DNA of 64,000 nucleotides from NCBI RefSeq assembly GCF_022227845.1, contig NZ_JAJNQN010000006.1, positions 98,491-162,490 of the forward strand, read 5' to 3'. Under the pieces are notes generated by a model. The model was not told the DNA's origin, made no database searches, and was given only the letters and a program-made list of their open reading frames with translations. This stretch comes from Ectothiorhodospira lacustris. Lineage in GTDB: Bacteria; Pseudomonadota; Gammaproteobacteria; Ectothiorhodospirales; Ectothiorhodospiraceae. Position numbers and translations under genes: made by a program. This document shows positions 56,570 through 64,000 of this stretch, in pieces (within the stretch, counting starts at the first letter, position 1; each line of letters starts with the position of its first letter).

Positions 56570-57948
56570 GAGCTCTAGTAGACTGGATCGACGCCAGATA
56601 CCCGCTCACCAAGACCTGGAATGAGCATCTGGCCGAGTACTATGCGCCGAAGAATTTCAATTTCTGGTACTACTTCGGGTCCCTGGCCGTCCTGGTCCTG
56701 GTGATCCAGTTCGTCTCCGGTATCTTCCTGACCATGTTCTACAAGCCGGACGCCCAGTTGGCGTTTTCCTCCGTCGAGTACATCATGCGCGACGTGGAGT
56801 GGGGCTGGTTCATCCGCTACATGCATACCACGGGGGCTTCGGCCTTCTTCATCGTGGTCTATCTGCACATGTTCAGGGCCCTGATGTACGGCTCCTATAA
56901 GCGGCCCCGCGAACTGATCTGGATCATCGGTGTGGCCATCTATCTGGTGCTCATGGCCGAAGCCTTTGCCGGCTACATGCTGCCCTGGGGTCAGATGTCC
57001 TACTGGGGTGCCCAGGTGATCGTGAACCTGTTCAACACCATTCCGGTGGTGGGCGGGGACCTGGTGACTTGGATCCGGGGCGACTTCCTGATCTCCGATG
57101 CGACCCTTAACCGCTTCTTCGCCCTGCATGTGGTGGCCCTGCCGCTGGTGCTGGTGCTGCTGGTGTTCGTGCACATCGTCGCCCTGCATGCCGTGGGTTC
57201 CAACAACCCCGACGGCGTGGAAATCAAGAAGTTCACTGGTAGCAACGGTCATCCGGCCGACGGCATTCCCTTCCACCCCTACTACACGGTGAAGGATCTG
57301 TTCGGCATCGGTGTGTTCCTGATCCTGTTCTTTGCAGTGGTGTTCTTTGCTCCCGAGGCGGGCGGCTACTTCATCGAGAAGGCCAACTTCCAGATGGCCG
57401 ACCCGATGGTGACCCCGGACCTGATCCATCCGGTGTGGTATTTCGGTACCTTCTATACCGTTCTGCGTGCGGTGCCTGATCCGTTCCTGGGCGTACTGCT
57501 CATGTTCGGTGCCGTGCTGATCCTGTTCTTCATGCCCTGGATCGACCGCAATCCGATCAAGTCCTGGCGCTATCGCGGCACCATCCACAAGTTCAACATC
57601 GTGTTCTTCGGTCTGACCTTCGTGGTGCTGGGTTATCTGGGCCTGAAGCCGGTGGAGCCCTTCTATGCCGAACTGGGTCTGCGCCTGACGGCCGTCTACC
57701 TGCTGTTCTTCTTCGTGCTCTGGTTCCATAGCAAGTCTCGGTCTTCCCTGTTCAGTTGGCTGTCCTTCCTGGTGCTGGTGAGTGGTTACACCTACTGGGA
57801 TTACCTGCGCCTTCAGGCCGGTGTCGACCAGACCCTGCTGGTGGGCATGTGGTTCATTCCGACCGTGTACCTGGTGATCTGCCTGCTGCTGCCCCTGTAC
57901 ACCCAGCTCAACGAGGAAAAGCCGGTTCCGGCGAGGGTGACTTCGTGA
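56566..57948 (+). CDS. petB: Cytochrome b of the bc1 complex
   Basis: This 460-residue protein has about nine membrane helices, so both the N-terminal cytochrome b/b6 part and the C-terminal subunit-IV-like part are fused. Heme ligands are in H-T-T-G-A-S near 86 and Y-L-H-M-F-R-A near 99, with the second pair in F-A-L-H-V-V-A-L-P near 185 and H-I-V-A-L-H-A near 203. P-D-P-F near 305 forms part of the quinol site. It overlaps petC. Confidence 0.97.
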   Translation: MRALVDWIDARYPLTKTWNEHLAEYYAPKNFNFWYYFGSLAVLVLVIQFVSGIFLTMFYKPDAQLAFSSVEYIMRDVEWGWFIRYMHTTGASAFFIVVYLHMFRALMYGSYKRPRELIWIIGVAIYLVLMAEAFAGYMLPWGQMSYWGAQVIVNLFNTIPVVGGDLVTWIRGDFLISDATLNRFFALHVVALPLVLVLLVFVHIVALHAVGSNNPDGVEIKKFTGSNGHPADGIPFHPYYTVKDLFGIGVFLILFFAVVFFAPEAGGYFIEKANFQMADPMVTPDLIHPVWYFGTFYTVLRAVPDPFLGVLLMFGAVLILFFMPWIDRNPIKSWRYRGTIHKFNIVFFGLTFVVLGYLGLKPVEPFYAELGLRLTAVYLLFFFVLWFHSKSRSSLFSWLSFLVLVSGYTYWDYLRLQAGVDQTLLVGMWFIPTVYLVICLLLPLYTQLNEEKPVPARVTS

Positions 57949-58682
57949 TGAAAAAGATAATTACGCTCGTATTCATGATGGCCTGTGCAGCGCCCGCGGC
58001 GGCGCTGGCGGCCGGACCTGCCAAGCCTCTGGATCGCGCCAATATCGATATGACCGATACGGCCTCCCTGCAGCGTGGCGCGGAGTATTTCTTCCAGTAC
58101 TGCATCGGCTGCCATTCGATCCAGTACAAGCGCTACAATCGCATGGGCAACGATCTGGGTCTGAGTGATGACCAGTTGCGGGAGCGGTTCATTCATACCC
58201 GTGACCAGGGCGGTGACCAGACCGGCGTCGGCGAACTGATCAAGATCGCCATGAAGCCCGGTGACGCGGAAGAGTGGTTCGGTCAGCCCGCGCCGGATCT
58301 GAGCCTGACGGCCCGCCTGCGGGGCACGGACTGGATCTACACCGTACTGCGCAGCTTCTATCTGGATGACAGCCGTCCCATGGGCGTGAACAATGCCGTC
58401 TTCGAAGCCATGAGCATGCCCCATATCCTGTGGGAGCTGCAGGGCTGGCAGGCCAATGTGGGCGAAGAGGGTCACGTGAAGCTGGAGAAGGTTGCCGAAG
58501 GCAAGCTGACCACCGAGGAGTACGATGAAGTGGTCCGCGACATCACCAACTTCCTGGCCTATGCCGCGGATCCGGTGAAGGTGGAGCGTCATGAGCTCGG
58601 CAAGTGGGTGCTGTTGTTCCTGGCCTTCTTCACCTTTGTGGCCTATCTGCTGAAGAAGGAATACTGGAGAGACGTGCACTGA
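57948..58682 (+). CDS. petC: Cytochrome c1
   Basis: This 244-residue protein has a signal peptide ending near A-A-A-L-A-A, the heme c motif C-I-G-C-H near residue 51, the axial Met region in P-M-G-V-N-N near 144 to M-S-M-P near 156, and a C-terminal anchor (about 218-236). It passes electrons to soluble cytochrome c. GTG 57945 is an alternative start one codon earlier. A rho-independent terminator follows at 58702-58725. Confidence 0.96.
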   Translation: MKKIITLVFMMACAAPAAALAAGPAKPLDRANIDMTDTASLQRGAEYFFQYCIGCHSIQYKRYNRMGNDLGLSDDQLRERFIHTRDQGGDQTGVGELIKIAMKPGDAEEWFGQPAPDLSLTARLRGTDWIYTVLRSFYLDDSRPMGVNNAVFEAMSMPHILWELQGWQANVGEEGHVKLEKVAEGKLTTEEYDEVVRDITNFLAYAADPVKVERHELGKWVLLFLAFFTFVAYLLKKEYWRDVH

Positions 58683-58701
58683 TCGTCGTTCCAGCAAAGA
58701 A

Positions 58702-58725
58702 GGGGCAGGGATGCCCCTTTTTTTT
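58702..58725 (+). terminator. Rho-independent terminator after petABC
   Basis: GGGGCA (58702-58707) and TGCCCC (58712-58717) form a 6-bp GC stem with a 4-nt loop, followed by eight T residues (58718-58725). It ends the bc1 operon 20 bp past the petC stop. Confidence 0.9.
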
Positions 58726-58772
58726 CCAGCCGGCCGCCTGGATCCTGTCGGCCGACCGACCGGAGAGCCTCC

Positions 58773-59396
58773 ATGGCGTTAATCGCCAATCGTAGATCCG
58801 TCATGACGCTCTTTTCAGCACCCACCTGTCCGAGATGTCATTCGGTCAGGATCGTGCTGGCTGAAAAGGACATCACGGTGGATATTCACCAGATTGAAAC
58901 CGGCGAAAAGTCCGAAGACCTTTCCGACCTGAATCCCTATAACTCCGTTCCCACACTGGTAGATCGGGAATTGGTGCTTTACGGCACTCAGGTCATTCAC
59001 GAATACCTGGATGAGCGTTTCCCCCATCCACCGCTGATGCCGGTGGATCCGGTGGCCCGTGCCACGGCGCGCTTGGCCCTGTACCGGGTGGAAATGGACT
59101 GGTATCGTGGTCTGGAAAGTCTGAGTGTCGCGCCGGACAAGCAGGCCGCCAAGGCCCGCAAGATTCTCCACGAGAGTCTGGCGGCAGCCAGTGAGATCTT
59201 CGCCATCAAGCCCTATTTTCTCAGTGATGAATTCAGCCTGGTGGACGCGGCCATCGCGCCGGTCATGTGGCGTCTACCCCATTACGGGATCCCGCTGGAA
59301 AAACTGCCCGCACCGATCCGGGACTACGCCCGGCGCATGTTCACCCGGGGGGCCTTCCGCCAGAGCCTGACCGAGGCCGAGAAGGAAATGCACTGA
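58773..59396 (+). CDS. sspA: Stringent starvation protein A (glutathione S-transferase fold)
   Basis: This 207-residue GST-like protein has M-T-L-F-S-A-P-T-C-P-R-C-H near residue 11 and N-S-V-P-T-L-V-D-R near 55. The canonical SspA carries a different N-terminal active-site Cys arrangement, and GST activity is usually absent. SspA binds RNA polymerase with sigma-70 and affects stress and virulence genes. It forms the standard sspA-sspB pair and follows petC. Confidence 0.93.
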   Translation: MALIANRRSVMTLFSAPTCPRCHSVRIVLAEKDITVDIHQIETGEKSEDLSDLNPYNSVPTLVDRELVLYGTQVIHEYLDERFPHPPLMPVDPVARATARLALYRVEMDWYRGLESLSVAPDKQAAKARKILHESLAAASEIFAIKPYFLSDEFSLVDAAIAPVMWRLPHYGIPLEKLPAPIRDYARRMFTRGAFRQSLTEAEKEMH

Positions 59397-59446
59397 TTCC
59401 GCCTCCGGTAGTGTCCGGTTTTTCCGCTGAGTATTCGAGCCTTGCC

Positions 59447-59854
59447 ATGACATCCAGTCGACCGTACCTCATCCGCGCCATCTATGAATGGGTCGTGGAC
59501 AACGACATGACGCCCCACCTGCTGGTGGATGCCGCTGCAGAGGTGGTGGTACCCCGCGAGTATGTGGAGAACGGGCGTATCGTGCTCAATGTGGCTCCCC
59601 TGGCGGTGAGCGGCTTGCTGATCAGTAACGAAGCCGTGACCTTCAACGCCCGTTTCGGCGGCCGCCCCATGAACGTGATGATCCCCATTGATCGAGTGCT
59701 GGCCATCTACACCCGGGAAAACGGCCAGGGCATGATGTTCGCCGAGTCCGAGGACGGGGACGAGCCGCCGCCTTCCGGTGGCGATGACGATGGCAGTGGC
59801 GGCAAGGGCGATGCCGGGCGCCGCAAGGGACCCAGCCTGCGAGTGGTCAAGTAA
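59447..59854 (+). CDS. sspB: ClpXP protease specificity-enhancing factor SspB
   Basis: This 135-residue protein has a folded N-terminal substrate-binding domain (P-Y-L-I-R-A-I-Y-E-W near 6, T-P-H-L-L-V near 21, F-N-A-R-F-G-G near 65) and a flexible acidic linker ending in the ClpX-binding module R-K-G-P-S-L-R-V-V-K. It delivers ssrA-tagged proteins to ClpXP. It lies 50 bp after sspA and converges on the GlcD-type gene with a 3-bp gap. Confidence 0.95.
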   Translation: MTSSRPYLIRAIYEWVVDNDMTPHLLVDAAAEVVVPREYVENGRIVLNVAPLAVSGLLISNEAVTFNARFGGRPMNVMIPIDRVLAIYTRENGQGMMFAESEDGDEPPPSGGDDDGSGGKGDAGRRKGPSLRVVK

Positions 59855-59857
59855 GTC

Positions 59858-61288
59858 TCAGACGATCGTTGCCGGGGCAGGGGGGAGGCCTTTGCCCGGG
59901 TTGAGGATCCCGTCCGGATCAAAGCAGCGCCTGACTTCGTGCATCAGCGCCAGGGCTTCTTCTCCCAGCTCACGGGCCACGAAGGGGCGTTTCACCAGGC
60001 CGATGCCATGCTCCCCGGAGATGCTGCCCCGCAGGCCCAGCACCAGATCGAACACCCCGTCCAGGCAGGCGTCCGCCGCCTTCATCTGTGCCGCGTCGTC
60101 CGGATCTACCAGTAAATTCACGTGGATATTGCCGTTGCCGGCATGGCCGAAACTGACGATGGTGATGCCGTGCTCGGCGCCCAGTCTTTCCAGTCCGTTC
60201 ACGAGGGCTGGAATCTTCGAGACAGGCACCACCACGTCCTCGTTGATCTTCTTGGGTGCGATGGTGCGCAGGGCCGGTGACAGGGCCTTGCGGGTGGACC
60301 ACAGGGCCTTGATCTCCGCTTCGGTACCGGCCAGTTCCACCGACAGACAGCCCTCGCCCCGAGCGGCTTCCATGACCCGCCGTGCCGCGCCGTCCAGGCT
60401 CTCTGCCAGACCATCCACCTCGATCATGAGCAGGCCTCCCGCCCCTTCGGGAAGGTCCGCCCGGGAGTAGTGGCGGATCATCTCGATGGCGCGTCCGTCC
60501 ATGAACTCCAGGGCGCAGGGCACCACGGGCTGGGCCATGATGCGGGAGACGGCTTGGGCGGCGGCATCCATGGACGCGTAGACCGCCTGCAGGGTGCGCT
60601 TGCCTTCCGGCAGGGGCGTGAGCTTGAGGATGGCTTCGGTGATGACGCCCAGGGTGCCCTCGGAGCCGATCAGCAGCCGGGTGAGGTCGTAGCCGACCAC
60701 GCCCTTGGTGGTGTAGACGCCGGTACGCAGCAGTTGCCCGCGGCCGGTGACGGCGGTCAGGCCCAGGGTGTTGTCCCGGGGGGTGCCGTACTTGACCGCC
60801 CGGGGGCCAGCGGAGTTGTAGGCCAGATTGCCGCCGATGGTGCAGTAGGCGGCACTGGTGGGGTCGGGAGGCCAGAAGAAGCCGTGGCGGCCGGCCGCCT
60901 CCTGCAGGGCTTGGTTGGTGACGCCCGGCTGGACCACTGCCAGGCGGTTGTCCGGGTCCAGTTCCAGGATGCGGTCCATGCGTTCCAGGCTCAGCACCAC
61001 GCCGCCCTGGTCCGGGACGGTGGCGCCCGTGGTGCCGGTGCCGCGTCCGCGGGCGATCAGGGGGGTCCCGTGTGCCCGGCAGCTGCGTACCACGGCCTGT
61101 ACCTGCTCGGTTTCGGTGGCGAAGACCACGGCCTGGGGCTGGGCATGCAGACGGGAGTTGTCGCCGCCGTAGGGCCAGCGGTCGGCGGCGTGGATGAGCA
61201 GATTGTTCATGCCCACCGCCGCCTCCAGCGCCTTGAGCAGGGCGGCGGGTAGCGGTGTTTCCGAGGGCTTTGTGTGCGGCAGGGCCAT
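59858..61288 (-). CDS. FAD-linked oxidase, GlcD/D-lactate dehydrogenase type
   Basis: This 476-residue protein has a PCMH-type FAD-binding domain: P-L-I-A-R-G-R-G-T-G-T-T-G near residue 76, G-G-N-L-A-Y-N-S-A-G-P-R near 152 and G-S-E-G-T-L-G-V-I near 207. The C-terminal part has H-A-G-N-G-N-I-H near 379 and G-E-H-G-I-G near 427. It oxidises a 2-hydroxy acid such as glycolate or D-lactate. No glcE or glcF partners are adjacent, so the substrate is unresolved. Confidence 0.9.
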   Translation of the reverse strand: MALPHTKPSETPLPAALLKALEAAVGMNNLLIHAADRWPYGGDNSRLHAQPQAVVFATETEQVQAVVRSCRAHGTPLIARGRGTGTTGATVPDQGGVVLSLERMDRILELDPDNRLAVVQPGVTNQALQEAAGRHGFFWPPDPTSAAYCTIGGNLAYNSAGPRAVKYGTPRDNTLGLTAVTGRGQLLRTGVYTTKGVVGYDLTRLLIGSEGTLGVITEAILKLTPLPEGKRTLQAVYASMDAAAQAVSRIMAQPVVPCALEFMDGRAIEMIRHYSRADLPEGAGGLLMIEVDGLAESLDGAARRVMEAARGEGCLSVELAGTEAEIKALWSTRKALSPALRTIAPKKINEDVVVPVSKIPALVNGLERLGAEHGITIVSFGHAGNGNIHVNLLVDPDDAAQMKAADACLDGVFDLVLGLRGSISGEHGIGLVKRPFVARELGEEALALMHEVRRCFDPDGILNPGKGLPPAPATIV

Positions 61289-61302
61289 GGGTGGGTATGT
61301 CC

Positions 61303-62253
<951 letters not shown>

Positions 62254-62257
<4 letters not shown>

Positions 62258-63963
62258 TGGGCCTGATCCGCCACGGGCAGGTCGGTCTGTCCGACGAGTC
62301 GCGGCCGGCCATCGATGAAACGGGCCCAGTTGAGATCACGGGTGATATGTCCCGAGGCATCCATGCGCAGTCCGCCGGTGAGACCCTGGTAGCGCTCACT
62401 GGGGTGATCGGCGAGGCGCCCCAGCAGGGGGAAGAGCTGGAGGGCATCAAAACCCAGGGCCACCAGGCGCGGCAGTTGGCGGGTATTGCCCGAGAGTTGG
62501 GCATCCAGCCGGGAGCGCAGTTCCGGGCGCGGATTGGCGCCTTCCAGCAGCCATGGGATGTCGGCAAAGACCAGACCGTCCAGATCCTGATCATGACGGG
62601 GATCGGGTCTCCCCGAATAGACGTGGGAGGTGGTGAGTACCGGGATCTGACCGGCACGATGGAAGCGCAGCTGCGGCCAGAGCAGCCTTGCCTGACGCGG
62701 GCTACCCGACAGGAAGATCAGGTCCACGTCTTCCCGGGGCGTGGGGCGTGCATCCCGTCCGGTGCGGCCGCTACGGTCACGGATGTCCAGGGCCGCGATG
62801 ATGGAGGCGCCATAGTCCGATGCCTCGGGGGCAAAGAACTGGGTGCTGACCACCTGACCGCCCAGGGCTTCGAAGCGGTCACGGAAGGTCCGTTGCAGCC
62901 GTTCGCCAAGTTCGGTGCGCGGCATCAGGATGATCGCGCGCCGGCGCCCTTCAAGGATGGCCCGTTCCGCGGCTTGGGTGGCTTCGGTTTCGGGGTTGAG
63001 GCCGAATTGGTAGAGGCCCGCAGGGTAGGCGGACTGGGGGTCGGCATGGTTGAGGGCCAGGATCGGTATGGGCAGTGATTCGCGCTGGGCAAACAGGGTC
63101 ACGGCATTGCGATCCAGGGGGCCGATGACGCCGCGGGCGCCATCCGCGATTGCCTGCTGGTAATGGGTCCAGGCGGATTCAGCCTGTTCGCCGGTGTCAT
63201 GGATGCGCAGCTCCGGCCGGTTATCGGCGGGGCTGTCGTAATAGGCGGCAATGACACCTTCAAGAATCGCCTGGGCCGCCGTGGAGAAGCGTCCGGTCAG
63301 CGGCAGCAGCACCGCCACGTGTTCGGGGTAGTGTCCATAGGCCGCCCATTGTTCGCGTAGACGATTCAGGAAGCGGGGGGCGGCCGGGTGACCGTCAAAC
63401 TGTCGGTGCCAGGCATCTAGCCGTGTCTCCAGGGCCGATAGGCGTGGCGGGGTGTCATGGGCCAGTTCCGCCAGGCTCAGCCAGCCGCGCGCCTCGAAAC
63501 GGCTGGCCCGTGCCGCCAGGTCCGGCAGTTGTCGGACGGGGATCTGCTGCAGCATGGCCCATAGGGCTTCCTGGCTGACCAGGCGCTCTTCGGGGTTCTG
63601 ATACAGGGCGCCTTGCCGGATGCGGGTCTCCAGGGCTTCATGCCAGCGGCCCTGATCGGCGAGGGCGCCGGCCTGTGTTTCGAGGATGCGTGCCACCAGG
63701 GCGGAGGGCAGGTTGTCCAGGGAAGGGGGTAGGTGACTCAGGGCGGTCTGTGGATCCCCCTCCAGCCAGGTGATGCGGGCGTTGAGTTCGGCATAGCGGG
63801 CTTTGCCGGCGGCATCCAGATGCCGGCTTTCTACCTGACCCAGGACCCGGGAGGCTTGGTCAAGGGCGTCCGGCTCAACCGGGGGGCGCAGCATCAGGTC
63901 GGCCGCATTGAGCTGGACCCGAGCCCTGTCCGCCCCTCTCAGCCGCGGGGGGGGCGCGAGATA
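62254..63963 (-). CDS. lpoA: Penicillin-binding protein activator LpoA (LppC), N-terminus missing at the window edge
   Basis: The frame encodes about 569 residues and ends at TGA 62254-62256. The N-terminal TPR-like part (about 1-200) is followed by a periplasmic-binding-protein-like domain with H-V-A-V-L-L-P-L-T-G-R-F near residue 240 and G-V-I-G-P-L-D-R near 300. LpoA is an outer-membrane lipoprotein activating PBP1A. No signal peptide or lipobox is visible: reading upstream, an in-frame TAA (63964-63966) and G/C homopolymers break it. The first usable ATG (63894) leaves a truncated protein. This probably reflects poor end sequence. Confidence 0.85.
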
Positions 63964-64000
63964 TTACGCCCCGGCCGCCCGGGGGGCCCCCCCCGGCGGC
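63945..64000. other. G/C homopolymer-rich terminal stretch
   Basis: The final 56 bases include runs of six to eight G or C and break the lpoA frame, where signal-peptide codons would be expected. This resembles low-quality contig-end sequence more than natural DNA. Confidence 0.55.

Overview
The window is a 64 kb, GC-rich chromosomal segment from a Gram-negative gammaproteobacterium. The cytochrome bc1 operon followed by sspAB, the rpoN/PTS-Ntr/lpt/kds block, the mla-murA-his block and the lpoA-yraN-SIS block are all gammaproteobacterial arrangements. An HPr kinase inside the rpoN cluster, a CysNC fusion and a rhombosortase would fit the Chromatiales (Ectothiorhodospiraceae-like), but that placement is an inference from gene content. 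No rRNA, tRNA, phage or intact insertion sequence was seen.

Layout. 0-5 kb: the 3' end of glnE, ilvE, a small zinc-finger gene and cysD-cysNC (sulfate activation to APS/PAPS). 4.9-8.9 kb: a YbhN-type membrane protein overlapping a large membrane protein that fuses a degenerate metallophosphoesterase domain to a GT4 glycosyltransferase, then a PAPS-type sulfotransferase on the other strand. 9-11.7 kb: a rhombosortase, a META-domain lipoprotein and a trypsin-like protease with a GlyGly-CTERM tail, bracketed by two nearly identical 87-bp direct repeats. 11.6-17.4 kb: a minus-strand surface-glycan cluster (three GT4 enzymes, one GT2, one Stealth phosphotransferase). 17.5-17.8 kb: a decayed PD-(D/E)XK nuclease remnant. 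18-25.5 kb: LPS core and lipid A genes (WaaC-like GT9, GT4, GT39, lpxL, hldE, waaA). 25.8-29.1 kb: isochorismatase-like hydrolase, tolC, rhodanese and pcm. 29.4-33 kb: a two-domain polyphosphate:AMP phosphotransferase, then thiC behind a TPP riboswitch.

33.5-44.3 kb: a diguanylate cyclase, then a long minus-strand block of regulatory PTS (NPr, EIIA-Man type, rapZ, hprK, ptsN), hpf, rpoN, the LPS export genes lptB/A/C, kdsC/D and a Na+/Ca2+ antiporter. 44.4-53.7 kb: a DUF72-like protein, mlaFEDCB, murA, hisG, a DAHP synthase, hisD and hisC. 53.8-64 kb: a DegS/AlgW protease, Nif3, petABC, sspAB, a GlcD-type flavoprotein, a GmhA/DiaA-type isomerase, yraN and an lpoA gene that is incomplete at the edge.

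Most of the window serves the cell envelope. Heptose (isomerase, hldE), KDO (kdsD, kdsC, waaA), lipid A acylation, LPS export (lptABC), phospholipid retrograde transport (mla) and peptidoglycan precursors (murA) are all present, with accessory glycan, sulfotransferase and sorting modules between. Two palindromic repeat families are scattered through intergenic DNA. The items most worth a second look are the pseudo-phosphoesterase/glycosyltransferase fusion, the rhombosortase cassette flanked by direct repeats, an apparent ATC start codon for mlaF, and a hexanucleotide repeat tract upstream of the sulfotransferase.
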